DNA of 64,000 bases from Lachnospiraceae bacterium UBA7729 (GTDB taxonomy: Bacteria > Bacillota > Clostridia > Lachnospirales > Lachnospiraceae): positions 76,205-140,204 of the forward strand of contig DLFD01000069.1 of NCBI GenBank assembly GCA_002482005.1, read 5' to 3'. The number at the start of each line of letters is the position of its first letter. Position 1 is the stretch's first letter. The position numbers and the translations under genes were made by a program. The notes beneath the pieces were generated by a model. It was given only the letters and a program-made list of their open reading frames with translations, ran no database searches and was not told the DNA's origin. This document shows positions 26,301 to 35,189 of this stretch, piece after piece.

Positions 26301-27817
26301 AGAGAAGCAGCAAAGTCCCGTTTTCTTCCATCCAGTCGAGGATCACGCTGGTCATGGCGGTCGTCCTCGCCATCGTCCTGCTGGTCAATATCTTCGTTTT
26401 CAGGCAGAGTTCCAGTATGGTCCGAAGAGCCGGCAGGATCTTCGAGACCAACTCAACGATCATAAAGCTGTCGGAAACATTGCGAAGTACCCAGCAGAGC
26501 CTCTATGCATATCTGAGTACAAAGAGTTCCGGCTCACTGGAGGATTTCTACCGTTATGAGCAGGAGGTAAAGGACCGCACAGAGACTCTGAACGATCAGA
26601 ACGTCAGCGACGCTACCCTGATGCTGGAGAAAAATATCCGGGAGATGAGCGATGCGTATCTGGATACGGCGGAAGACGCAGTCCAGGCAAGAAGGGCGAG
26701 AGATGTCGAAGAGTACAAGGAAAACTACGGCAGGGCTTTTTCCCTTTACGGTTATATCAACAGTTATATCTATGCACTGAACAATACCCGTTTTGAGCAG
26801 AATACGGAAAGCTATCAGGTGCTTCTGAAAGCGATGAATGTCATGGAGCACAGCAGCATAGGGATCATACTGGCAGCCATCGTCCTGGCTCTTGCTGCAG
26901 CGGCCTTTTCGATCCGGGATATGGTCCGGCCGCTGAGAAACCTTGCAAAGTCGGCGGACCGCGTTGCCGCCGGAGATTTTGATACGGAGATCCCGGAGTC
27001 CAGCCTTCACGATGAGATCGGGACTGTCACGAATGCTTTCCGGGGGATGCTGATCAGTATCCGCGAGTATATTGAGCGGCAGAGAGACTCCATGGAGACG
27101 GAAGCCAGACTGAAGGAGACCGAGGCAAGGATGAAAGAGAATGAGCTTTCCATGGAAGCCCATCTCAAGGACGCTCAGCTGAAGTTCCTGCAGGCCCAGA
27201 TCAATCCGCATTTCCTCTTTAACAGTCTGAATGCAGGAGCCCAGCTTGCCATGATGGAAGACGCCGGCAGGACAGAGGACTTTTTGGGACATATGGCGGA
27301 TTTCTTCCGCTATAACGTTCAGAAGAACGGGGGCAATGCGACTCTGCAGGAAGAGCTGCAGTCGGTAGATAATTATATCTATATCCTGAATGTCCGCTTT
27401 GCAGGGGACATCCACTTTGCGAAAGAGGTGGAGGATGGGATCGATGAGGCAGCTATCAGGATGCCATCCCTGATCCTCCAGCCACTTGTGGAGAATGCTG
27501 TCCAGCACGGGATCCATGATGATCACGAGAACGGGAGGATCGTTCTTACGGTCGAGAGAGCAGACCTGGGAGAGACCGAGAGCGGGCGGGAAGCAGTCAG
27601 GGTTACAGTTGCAGACAACGGAGCGGGCATGACCGCAGCTCAGCTGAAGGAGATCGGCACCAAAGGCTCCGGAAGCGGGATAGCACTGGGCAATGTCATA
27701 TCCCGTCTGCAGCTCTATTATGGTGAAGACGGACTCTTCTCTATCTGGAGTGACGGTCCGGGCTGCGGGACCGTGGTGACTGTTCTTCTGCCCTTGAAAC
27801 AGGAAAGGAGAGAATGA
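26297..27817 (+). CDS. LytS/YesM-type sensor histidine kinase
   Basis: Membrane sensor kinase of 506 residues. Helix 1 is at about residues 14-34, an extracellular helical segment follows, then helix 2 at about 190-208 and a HAMP domain (DMVRPLRNLAKSADRVAAGDF). A coiled-coil segment precedes the His_kinase domain, where QINPHFLFNSLN carries the phospho-acceptor H305. The ATPase part has LQPLVENAVQHGI and VADNGAGM. It overlaps both neighbours by four bases. The short extracellular loop suggests that ligand sensing is done through the anchored binding protein encoded upstream. Confidence 0.93.
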   Translation: MKRSSKVPFSSIQSRITLVMAVVLAIVLLVNIFVFRQSSSMVRRAGRIFETNSTIIKLSETLRSTQQSLYAYLSTKSSGSLEDFYRYEQEVKDRTETLNDQNVSDATLMLEKNIREMSDAYLDTAEDAVQARRARDVEEYKENYGRAFSLYGYINSYIYALNNTRFEQNTESYQVLLKAMNVMEHSSIGIILAAIVLALAAAAFSIRDMVRPLRNLAKSADRVAAGDFDTEIPESSLHDEIGTVTNAFRGMLISIREYIERQRDSMETEARLKETEARMKENELSMEAHLKDAQLKFLQAQINPHFLFNSLNAGAQLAMMEDAGRTEDFLGHMADFFRYNVQKNGGNATLQEELQSVDNYIYILNVRFAGDIHFAKEVEDGIDEAAIRMPSLILQPLVENAVQHGIHDDHENGRIVLTVERADLGETESGREAVRVTVADNGAGMTAAQLKEIGTKGSGSGIALGNVISRLQLYYGEDGLFSIWSDGPGCGTVVTVLLPLKQERRE

Positions 27818-29421
27818 TGTATCGGCTTCTTATCGCAGATGATGAAGGAATCATGCTTGAATCACTCAGGGAGATCGTCTCCCAGCATTATCAGGGAAGC
27901 ATAGAAGTTGAGACCGCCAAGAGCGGAAGGACGGCGGTCGAGCTTGCAGAGAGCTTCCATCCGGACATTGTCTTCATGGATATCCAGATGCCGGGCATCA
28001 ACGGACTCGAAGCCATACGGGCGATCCGTGCTTTTAATTCCTCGGCTCTTTTCTACATCCTCTCCGCTTACGATAAATTTGACTATGCCAAATCCGCGAT
28101 CGCTCTTGGTGTCGAGAAGTATCTGATGAAGCCGATCTCCAGGAAGACCGTGATCGAGACGATCGATGAAGCGATCGTCAAGGTGGACGGGATCAGGGAG
28201 AAACACTCTGATCAGCTGAAGATGCAGGAGAAGCTGGAGACCGTCATCCCTCTCGTCGAGAATGGCTTTGTGACCAATATGCTTCTCTCAGCGGACAGCC
28301 AGGATGAGGAGTATTACAAGCAGCTTCTGGATATCTCAGAGCCATATGCTTACGCAATCGTTGTTCAGTTCGGGACCTCTGAGGAGAACGGACGGCTTCA
28401 GTGCACGGTCAGCGGGCGCCTGAAGGCGCAGGAATGTTACAGCCAGGTCCGGGCTGTGATCAAGTCTTTCAGCCCGCGTGCCGTGATCGGCCCGATCATG
28501 TCAGACCGGATCACAATGATCATTCCGCATCCGGATGAGATCTTCGAATATGATGAGAGGATCAGGTCCATCGAGCGCATGCGGGGACTGCTCAGCCGCC
28601 TTCAGGAGCAGTTCGGACTGAAGTTCCGCGCCGGGATCGGCAGGATCACCCGCTTTCAGGATCTGCGGATGAGCTATCAGGAGGCATCCGCGGCAATCCA
28701 GGATTCCAGGTCCCGCATCGCTCATACGGATGATCTGGTCACACACGGCCGCTATGAAGACAATTATCCGATCGAGCTTGAGAGAGACCTTCTGGCGTCG
28801 ATCCGCAGCGGGGATTCGGATGGGATGAGCCTGAAAGCCGGACAGTTCTTTGACTGGATCGAGGAAAAAGATCCGGATGATCTGAACAGTATGCGGCTGA
28901 AAGCCCTGGAGCTGGTCCTGAGAGCGGAGTCTGATGCATTTTACGCAGGAGCAGTCGACTACGCCTATAACTACCGCAAGGACTATCTGCAGCAGGTGAA
29001 CGCACTTGCTTCCGCGGATGAGGTCCGGGTATGGTTTCTGGACCACATGAGTACGATCACGAGCGGGATCCGGGACCGGATCGAGGAACAGTCAGAGAGT
29101 ACGGTGACAAAGGCTATAAAATACATCCAGGAGAATTTTACGAAGGAGATCTCCCTGGATGATGTTTCAAGGGAAGTCAATGTCAGCCCCTATTACTTCA
29201 GCAAACTTTTCAAGGAAGAGGTCGGAAAGAACTTCATTGAGTACATTACGGAGCTTCGTATTGACGAGGCGAAGAAACTGCTCCGGGACGAAAGACTTGC
29301 CATCAGGGAGGCCGGCGCACTTTCCGGCTACCCCGACCAGAATTATTTCAGCAGAATCTTCAAGAAGCAGACCGGGATGACCCCAAGACAGTTCCGCGAC
29401 GCCGGAAAGGAAAATTCATGA
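27814..29421 (+). CDS. YesN-type response regulator with AraC DNA-binding domain
   Basis: Two-component regulator of 535 residues. The receiver domain begins YRLLIADDEGIM and the phosphorylated Asp is D56 in VFMDIQMPG, with K106-region LMKPIS downstream. A middle region of about 280 residues is typical of YesN proteins. The last 100 residues form an AraC/XylS double helix-turn-helix (SLDDVSREVNVSPYYFSKLFK and GYPDQNYFSRIFKKQTGMTP). It would receive phosphate from the kinase next door and activate sugar genes, most simply those at 14.5-25 kb. Start is ATG at 27814 or 27817 after GGAAAGGAG. Confidence 0.94.
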   Translation: MMYRLLIADDEGIMLESLREIVSQHYQGSIEVETAKSGRTAVELAESFHPDIVFMDIQMPGINGLEAIRAIRAFNSSALFYILSAYDKFDYAKSAIALGVEKYLMKPISRKTVIETIDEAIVKVDGIREKHSDQLKMQEKLETVIPLVENGFVTNMLLSADSQDEEYYKQLLDISEPYAYAIVVQFGTSEENGRLQCTVSGRLKAQECYSQVRAVIKSFSPRAVIGPIMSDRITMIIPHPDEIFEYDERIRSIERMRGLLSRLQEQFGLKFRAGIGRITRFQDLRMSYQEASAAIQDSRSRIAHTDDLVTHGRYEDNYPIELERDLLASIRSGDSDGMSLKAGQFFDWIEEKDPDDLNSMRLKALELVLRAESDAFYAGAVDYAYNYRKDYLQQVNALASADEVRVWFLDHMSTITSGIRDRIEEQSESTVTKAIKYIQENFTKEISLDDVSREVNVSPYYFSKLFKEEVGKNFIEYITELRIDEAKKLLRDERLAIREAGALSGYPDQNYFSRIFKKQTGMTPRQFRDAGKENS

Positions 29422-30548
29422 AAACATTCTGTTTCAGAACATGTTTTTCGCTGCTGGCCCTGAGCATGGCGCTGGCAGCTGCTCTGGTACTGGGCGGCTG
29501 CAGCAGCGGAAAGCCTTCCGGGAGCAGGCTGGACCAGCCGGCCCCTGATGCGGAGGAAGATGATAACCGGATCAACATCGGACTGAGCTTTGATTCCTAC
29601 GTGATCGAGCGATGGATGCGCGACCGGGATGTATTCGTCGCCACGGCTCAGGAACTTGGGGCAAAAGTCAATGTGCAGAATGCCAACGGCGATGTGGACG
29701 AGCAGATCGCCCAGATCCGCTATCTGATCGACAGAAAGATGGACGTGATCGTGATCGTTGCGATCGATGCTTCAACTCTCACCCAGGTCATCAAAGAGGC
29801 TCATGATAAGGGGATCAAGGTAGTCTGCTATGACCGTCTGATCCTGAATGCAGGCGCTGACCTTTATATATCGTTCGATAACGAGAAGGTGGGAACCCTG
29901 ATGGGACAGGTCATGAAGAAGGCTCTGCCTGAAGGCGGAGATGTCTTTGAGATCCTTGGGTCTGCATCCGACAACAATACTTCCCAGGTCAGGGAAGGCT
30001 TTGAGAAAGAGCTCGAAGGGTCGGGTCTTTGCATCGTCTATTCTTCTTACTGCGACAACTGGCTGTCGGAACTTGCATTCGACAGGGTGAACGAAGGACT
30101 TAAGGAAAACGGCGGAAGAGTGGACGGAGTGATGTGCGGCAATGACGATCTGGCCGGACAGGCGATCAGGGCGCTGACCGAGAAGCGGCTCGCAGGCAAA
30201 GTTCCGGTCATAGGCCAGGACGCGGAGCTCTCGGCATGCCAGAGGATCGTGGAAGGTACCCAGACGATGAGTGTCTTCAAGTCTGTCGAGGAAGAAGCAA
30301 GGATCGCGGCGAAACTTGCATATACCCTGGCAGAGGGGAAGGATATCACGGACCCGGATTCTGAGATCCCGGTCACAGACGTCATAAGCGACGGGAAGAA
30401 TGATATTCCGTACTACCGGATCGAGCCGGTGGCCGTTGACAGGAACAACATGGACAGTGTGATCATTGACAGTGGCTTCCATATGAGAGACGAGGTCTAT
30501 ATGAATGTGAATGAGACAGAAAAAGATGTTTCCTCGGATTCGGACTGA
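29418..30548 (+). CDS. XylF-like sugar-binding lipoprotein in the sensor operon
   Basis: Lipoprotein of 376 residues. The signal peptide ends in the lipobox VLGGC (Cys near residue 28). The mature domain resembles D-xylose-binding XylF and ChvE: IGLSFDSYVIERWMRDRD, DVIVIVAIDASTLTQVI, VVCYDRLILNAGADLYISFDN and VIGQDAELSACQRIVEGTQTM. It overlaps the response-regulator stop by four bases, so it belongs to the sensor operon, not to a transporter operon. It may feed the MmsAB importer, capture ligand for the sensor, or both. An acidic C-terminal tail ends the protein. Confidence 0.88.
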   Translation: MKTFCFRTCFSLLALSMALAAALVLGGCSSGKPSGSRLDQPAPDAEEDDNRINIGLSFDSYVIERWMRDRDVFVATAQELGAKVNVQNANGDVDEQIAQIRYLIDRKMDVIVIVAIDASTLTQVIKEAHDKGIKVVCYDRLILNAGADLYISFDNEKVGTLMGQVMKKALPEGGDVFEILGSASDNNTSQVREGFEKELEGSGLCIVYSSYCDNWLSELAFDRVNEGLKENGGRVDGVMCGNDDLAGQAIRALTEKRLAGKVPVIGQDAELSACQRIVEGTQTMSVFKSVEEEARIAAKLAYTLAEGKDITDPDSEIPVTDVISDGKNDIPYYRIEPVAVDRNNMDSVIIDSGFHMRDEVYMNVNETEKDVSSDSD

Positions 30549-30592
30549 TATCCAAAATATTTTTCTGCCTTCTGAAAAAGTCAAAAAAATAC

Positions 30593-30621
30593 TTGCATAT
30601 CCCCGTCTGTTGGTGTAAAGT
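30593..30621 (+). promoter_or_regulatory. Predicted promoter upstream of glutamine synthetase
   Basis: TTGCAT and TAAAGT are separated by 17 bases. The stretch ACTTGCA-ATCCCCGTC around its -35 is also found, almost unchanged, at the isomerase promoter (16873-16889). A start near 30628 would place a terminator-like hairpin inside the leader. Confidence 0.55.
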
Positions 30622-30640
30622 ACTGACAACGGATGGCAAA

Positions 30641-30677
30641 GGAGCGTTCCGAAGAACTTCGGGATGCTCCTTTTCTT
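30641..30677 (+). terminator. Leader terminator/attenuator before glnA
   Basis: Hairpin GGAGCGTTCCGAA / TTCGGGATGCTCC (two G-T pairs) with a four-base GAAC loop, then TTTTCTT. It lies after the predicted promoter and 75 bases before the ORF. It may be an attenuator or may simply end the sensor-operon transcript. Confidence 0.75.
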
Positions 30678-30751
30678 ATGTTCAGCTATGCGGTATACTC
30701 CCACTGGGAATTTCCCGCTTCTGCTGATCTATGACGAAAGGACAACAAGGA

Positions 30752-32875
30752 ATGAGTGAGACGGAAGAACTGTTCAATGTAGCAGATATCTTCGGCGAAG
30801 ATGTGTTCACTGACAAAGTCATGCAGGAACGCCTTCCGAAGAGCATCTACAAAGAGCTGCACAAGACAATCGATGAAGGCAAGGACCTTGATCCGCATGT
30901 GGCTGATGTAATCGCGGATGCCATGAAGCAGTGGGCCATAGAGAAAGGTGCGACCCACTACACACACTGGTTCCAGCCTCTGACTGGAGTTACCGCTGAG
31001 AAGCACGACTCCTTCATCACGGCCCCGAGAGCCAATGGAACGGTCCTCATGGAATTCTCCGGCAAGGAGCTCATCAAGGGCGAGCCGGATGCTTCCTCAT
31101 TCCCGTCAGGCGGACTGAGGGCAACGTTCGAGGCAAGAGGCTATACGGCATGGGACCCGACCAGTCCGGCATTCGTAAGAAATGATGCAGCCGGCCCGAT
31201 CCTCTGCATCCCGACTGCATTCTGCTCCTACACCGGTGAAGCTCTTGACTTCAAGACACCGCTTCTGCGCAGCATGGATGCGATCAATAAAGAATCCCTG
31301 AGACTTCTCAGGCTCTTCGGCAATACAAAGTCAAAGCATGTCACCCCGTCAGTAGGGCCGGAGCAGGAGTACTTCCTGGTTGATGATGGCATGTACCAGA
31401 AGAGAAAGGACCTGCTCTATACCGGAAGGACCCTGTTCGGAGCCATGCCTCCGAAGGGACAGGAGCTGGATGACCATTACTTCGGAGCGCTCCGCAGCAG
31501 AGTCGCAGCTTTCATGAGAGACGTCAATAAAGAACTGTGGAAGCTTGGAGTTCCGGCCAAGACTCAGCATAACGAAGTTGCTCCGGCTCAGCATGAGCTG
31601 GCTGTCATCTACGAGAATGCGTCCCTTGCGGTCGACAACAACCACATTGTCATGCAGACCCTGAAGAGAGTCGCCTCCAGACATCATATGAGATGCCTGC
31701 TTCACGAGAAGCCATTCGCCGGCGTCAACGGATCCGGCAAGCACAACAACTGGTCCATTATGACCGATGACGGCATCAACCTGCTCGATCCTGGCAAGAC
31801 GCCTCACCAGAACATCCAGTTCCTTCTTGTTCTGGCCTGCATTCTGAAAGCGGTCGATGAACATGCTGATCTGCTCCGTGAGTCAGCTGCAGATACCGGC
31901 AACGATCAGCGTCTTGGCGCCAATGAGGCACCGCCGGCTATCATCTCCGTATTCCTTGGCGACCAGCTTCAGGATGTTGTCTCACAGCTGGTGAAGACCG
32001 GCAGCGCCACCTCCTCCCTGAATGGCGGAAAGCTGCAGACAGGCGTCAGCACCCTTCCGGATTTCACCAAGGATGCGACCGACCGCAACCGTACTTCACC
32101 GTTTGCGTTCACCGGCAACAAGTTCGAGTTCCGTATGCTTGGGTCGCGCGATTCTGTCGCAGCTCCGAACATCATTCTCGATACGATCGTGGCAGAAGCA
32201 TTTGCAGACGCATGTGATATCCTCGAGAAGGCGGACGACTTCGATATGGCAGTCCATGACCTGATCAAGGAATACTTCACCGAGCATCAGAGGATCATCT
32301 TCAACGGCAACGGCTATTCGGATGAGTGGGTGGCAGAGGCTGAGAGAAGAGGACTTCCGAATCTCCGCTCCATGGTCGACGCAATCCCGTCTCTTGAGAC
32401 CGATGCGGCGATCAGCATGTTCGAGCGCTTCAAGGTCTTTACGAAGAAGGAACTTTCTTCCCGTGTTGCGATCAAGTACGAGACTTACGCGAAGAATACC
32501 CATATCGAGGCGCTTACCATGATCGACATGGCAAGCAAGTCCATCATCCCGGCAGTCATCCGCTGGAACAAGAGCCTTGCGGATACCGTGATCGCCTTAA
32601 GTGGCGCCGGCGCCGATGCATCAGTCGAGAAAGATCTTCTTGCAGAGTCTGCAAAGCTTCTGGCAGAGGCTAAGGCAGGGCTTGAGAGCCTGAAGAAGAT
32701 CACAGACGAAGCAGAGGCGAAGCCGGAAGGCCGCGAGAGAGCCGTCTTCTATCACGAGTCAGTCACTCCGGCTATGGCAGCTCTCAGGACTCCGGTCGAC
32801 AAGCTCGAGATGATCGTCGACAAGGATATGTGGCCGATGCCGTCCTACGGCGACCTCATGTTCTCCGGAACCTGA
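30752..32875 (+). CDS. glnA: Type III glutamine synthetase
   Basis: ATP-dependent ligation of ammonia to glutamate. At 707 residues it has the length of type III (GSIII/GlnN) rather than the 450-residue type I. Family motifs are [41 protein letters not shown] and [11 protein letters not shown] chose the ATG at 30752, about 10 bases after AAAGGA. The ATG at 30731 lacks a ribosome binding site. No transport or regulatory nitrogen gene adjoins it. A strong terminator follows. Regulation may act through the leader hairpin. Confidence 0.95.
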   Translation: MSETEELFNVADIFGEDVFTDKVMQERLPKSIYKELHKTIDEGKDLDPHVADVIADAMKQWAIEKGATHYTHWFQPLTGVTAEKHDSFITAPRANGTVLMEFSGKELIKGEPDASSFPSGGLRATFEARGYTAWDPTSPAFVRNDAAGPILCIPTAFCSYTGEALDFKTPLLRSMDAINKESLRLLRLFGNTKSKHVTPSVGPEQEYFLVDDGMYQKRKDLLYTGRTLFGAMPPKGQELDDHYFGALRSRVAAFMRDVNKELWKLGVPAKTQHNEVAPAQHELAVIYENASLAVDNNHIVMQTLKRVASRHHMRCLLHEKPFAGVNGSGKHNNWSIMTDDGINLLDPGKTPHQNIQFLLVLACILKAVDEHADLLRESAADTGNDQRLGANEAPPAIISVFLGDQLQDVVSQLVKTGSATSSLNGGKLQTGVSTLPDFTKDATDRNRTSPFAFTGNKFEFRMLGSRDSVAAPNIILDTIVAEAFADACDILEKADDFDMAVHDLIKEYFTEHQRIIFNGNGYSDEWVAEAERRGLPNLRSMVDAIPSLETDAAISMFERFKVFTKKELSSRVAIKYETYAKNTHIEALTMIDMASKSIIPAVIRWNKSLADTVIALSGAGADASVEKDLLAESAKLLAEAKAGLESLKKITDEAEAKPEGRERAVFYHESVTPAMAALRTPVDKLEMIVDKDMWPMPSYGDLMFSGT

Positions 32876-32913
32876 TCGGATCATAACTGGCAGATTCATT
32901 CATCGAAAGATGC

Positions 32914-32965
32914 AAAGCGGGGACAGGTACCTGTTCAGAGAAGCAGGGTGCCTGTCCCCGCTTTT
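32914..32965 (+). terminator. Strong terminator after glutamine synthetase
   Basis: A 14-base stem AAAGCGGGGACAGG / CCTGTCCCCGCTTT with a partly paired 23-base apex, followed by TTTT. It lies directly upstream of the sigma-like gene. Confidence 0.9.
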
Positions 32966-33130
32966 GCGTCCTCTGTTTCCTGCTGTGAGTCCCTTGTCAT
33001 CTGTTCATTCTCCGGCTTGTCTGATATAATGCCGAGATGCAGGCAGATATGTGTCCGCATGGAATGCCCGATGGCAGAAGAGGGCTTTTGCACAGGCGAG
33101 GCACCCTTCAAAGAAAGGAACAGAGAATCT

Positions 33131-33949
33131 ATGGATGAAGTAAGAGACTTCAGGCAGCAGCTGGATGAGCTTACAAAGCAGGCAAAAAAGCAGGGAAACC
33201 GGATGAGCGTGCAGCAGATCCGGGAGAAACTGAGAAGTGCCGGCCTCGATGAGACGAAGCTGCAGCTGGTCTATAACTATCTGGATATGATGTCCATCGA
33301 AGTCTACGATGAGAATATTCCGGAGGCGGCTTCGGGAAGCGGAGAAGAGCACCTTCGCAGCCTGGAGCAGTATATGAGGGAGATGGAAGAACTTCCGCCT
33401 ATGGATGAGGTGGAGGAACTGACTCTCTTCCACATGGCGGCCGAAGGTGACGGGAATGCAAGATCAAGGATCGCGGAACGCTATCTTTCCGCAGTCACGG
33501 ATCTGGTGAACGATATCGAGACCAGAGAGAAGGAGACAGCGGAAGGAAAGAACAAAGAGAAGAAGGGGGCCGGTCCTGCATCACAGGCTCTGGACCTGAC
33601 CGGCGAATTCACGGAGGAAGATCTGATCCAGGAGGGCAACATGGGACTTCTGCTGGCACTCGAGCATCTTGAGAGACAGGAGAATCTTGCGGCTTACCGG
33701 GCAGTCCTTCTGAATGGAGTGACTTCCTACATGGAGCAGACCGTGGAGGGACTGAAGGATGCCGAGAAGTCAGACAGAAGAGTCGTCAGCCGCATGAACC
33801 AGCTTGCGGATGCTGCCCATGATCTGGAGGAAGAACTTGACAGGAAACCATCCCTTGAGGAATTGTCGGCCTATCTTGATCTGCCCGCGGAGGAGATCCG
33901 GGATCTGCTCAGGGTCGGCGGTGAGGATATGAAAGTAGACAGTCTGTAA
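33131..33949 (+). CDS. Sigma-70-like protein lacking region 4
   Basis: A 272-residue soluble protein with an order of segments like a primary sigma factor. Residues 24-62 resemble region 1.1, 77-125 resemble region 1.2/2.1 (SLEQYMREMEELPPMDEVEE), 155-180 contain the region 2.2 signature DLIQEGNMGLLLALE, and 215-262 resemble region 3 (VVSRMNQLADAAHDLEEELDRKPSLEELSAYL). The protein then stops, so no region 4 (the -35-binding domain) exists, and the region 2.3/2.4 aromatic and basic residues are not evident. A basic linker sits at 132-150. I chose the ATG at 33131 after AAAGGAA. Whether it binds RNA polymerase is unknown. Confidence 0.7.
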   Translation: MDEVRDFRQQLDELTKQAKKQGNRMSVQQIREKLRSAGLDETKLQLVYNYLDMMSIEVYDENIPEAASGSGEEHLRSLEQYMREMEELPPMDEVEELTLFHMAAEGDGNARSRIAERYLSAVTDLVNDIETREKETAEGKNKEKKGAGPASQALDLTGEFTEEDLIQEGNMGLLLALEHLERQENLAAYRAVLLNGVTSYMEQTVEGLKDAEKSDRRVVSRMNQLADAAHDLEEELDRKPSLEELSAYLDLPAEEIRDLLRVGGEDMKVDSL

Positions 33950-33977
33950 TGAATTAGTGCAAAATACACAACAGATA

Positions 33978-34006
33978 TTGAATTTCTTTGGAAAGAAGTA
34001 TACACT
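33978..34006 (+). promoter_or_regulatory. Predicted promoter of the CdaR/PucR-type regulator
   Basis: TTGAAT and TACACT are separated by 17 bases. A TATACA at 33999 with 15-base spacing overlaps it. A leader of about 75 AT-rich bases leads to the ATG at 34089, preceded by TAGGAGAAG. Confidence 0.55.
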
Positions 34007-34088
34007 ATACCTATCGTATGGTCAATGTGAATAGATATGTGGTGAAATTCACCAAATATTTCATAATTATTACGATAGGAGAAGCCCA

Positions 34089-35180
34089 ATGATCTCTAAT
34101 CAGGTTCTGCAGTCTACCCTTGACGGTCTGAAACAGATCAGCAGAGTGGATATGTGCGTTGTTGACACGGAAGGTATTGTACTTGCATCGACTTTCAGCG
34201 AGAGCGTCGACTTCCGGGACTCGGTGATCGCTTTTGAGAATTCCCCGGCAGAGAGTCAGGTCATCTCGAATTATCAGTTCTTCAAGGTCCTGGATGACAG
34301 TCATCTGGAGTATGTCCTGATCGCAAGCGGCAACACGGATGATGTCTATATGGCAGGCAAGATGACGGCATTTCAGCTGCAGTGCCTGCTGGTCGCCTAT
34401 AAGGAAAGATTTGACAAGGATAACTTCATTAAGAATCTTCTTCTTGATAACCTGCTCCTTGTGGATATCTATAACCGTGCGAAAAAACTTCATATCGACA
34501 CAGAAGTCAGAAGAGTAGTCTATATCCTTGAACTCTCTGGTGAAAAGGATGCAGGCAACCTTGAACTGGTGAGGGGAGGGCTGGGAACACGGCCAGGTGA
34601 TTTCATCACGGAGATCGATGAGAAAAGTGTCATCATCGTGAAGGAGATCCTTCTCTCTGACGGTCAGAAAGAACTGAACTCGTATGCGGAGGAGATGCTG
34701 GAATCAGTCCCGGAGGAGATCCGCCGGTCTGCCCTGGTTGCTTTCGGGACGGTAGTCGGAGAACTGAAGGATGTATCAAGGTCCTACAAGGAAGCCCGCA
34801 TGGCGCTGAACGTAGGAAAGATCTTCTTTGAGGACAGACAGATCATCGCATATAACCGTCTCGGGATCGGAAGACTGATCTATCAGCTGCCGCTTCCGCT
34901 CTGCAAGATGTTCATCAGGGAAGTGTTCGACGGAAAGTCACCGGATGAGTTTGATGAGGAGACTCTCACGACCATCAACAAGTTCTTCGAGAACAGCCTG
35001 AACGTCTCGGAGACATCAAGACAGCTTTACATCCACAGAAATACCCTTGTGTATCGTCTGGATAAGCTGCAGAAGCAGACCGGACTCGATCTTCGGGTAT
35101 TCGACGATGCGATCACCCTGAAGATCGCACTGATGGTCGTGAAATACATGAGACATATGGAGAAGAGTCCGGATTACTGA
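34089..35180 (+). CDS. CdaR/PucR-family transcriptional regulator
   Basis: DNA-binding regulator of 363 residues. The N-terminal 130 residues match the putative sugar-diacid-recognition domain (VDMCVVDTEGIVLAST, FFKVLDDSHLEYVLIASG, YMAGKMTAFQLQCLL). A middle GGDEF-like degenerate region follows (about 160-280), and the last 70 residues form the PucR-type helix-turn-helix (FFENSLNVSETSRQLYIHRNTLVYRLDKL). Such proteins often respond to small carboxylates, but no catabolic gene adjoins it. Its + strand terminator lies inside the convergent gene at 35244-35273. Confidence 0.88.
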   Translation: MISNQVLQSTLDGLKQISRVDMCVVDTEGIVLASTFSESVDFRDSVIAFENSPAESQVISNYQFFKVLDDSHLEYVLIASGNTDDVYMAGKMTAFQLQCLLVAYKERFDKDNFIKNLLLDNLLLVDIYNRAKKLHIDTEVRRVVYILELSGEKDAGNLELVRGGLGTRPGDFITEIDEKSVIIVKEILLSDGQKELNSYAEEMLESVPEEIRRSALVAFGTVVGELKDVSRSYKEARMALNVGKIFFEDRQIIAYNRLGIGRLIYQLPLPLCKMFIREVFDGKSPDEFDEETLTTINKFFENSLNVSETSRQLYIHRNTLVYRLDKLQKQTGLDLRVFDDAITLKIALMVVKYMRHMEKSPDY

Positions 35181-35189
35181 TCCCGCGGC

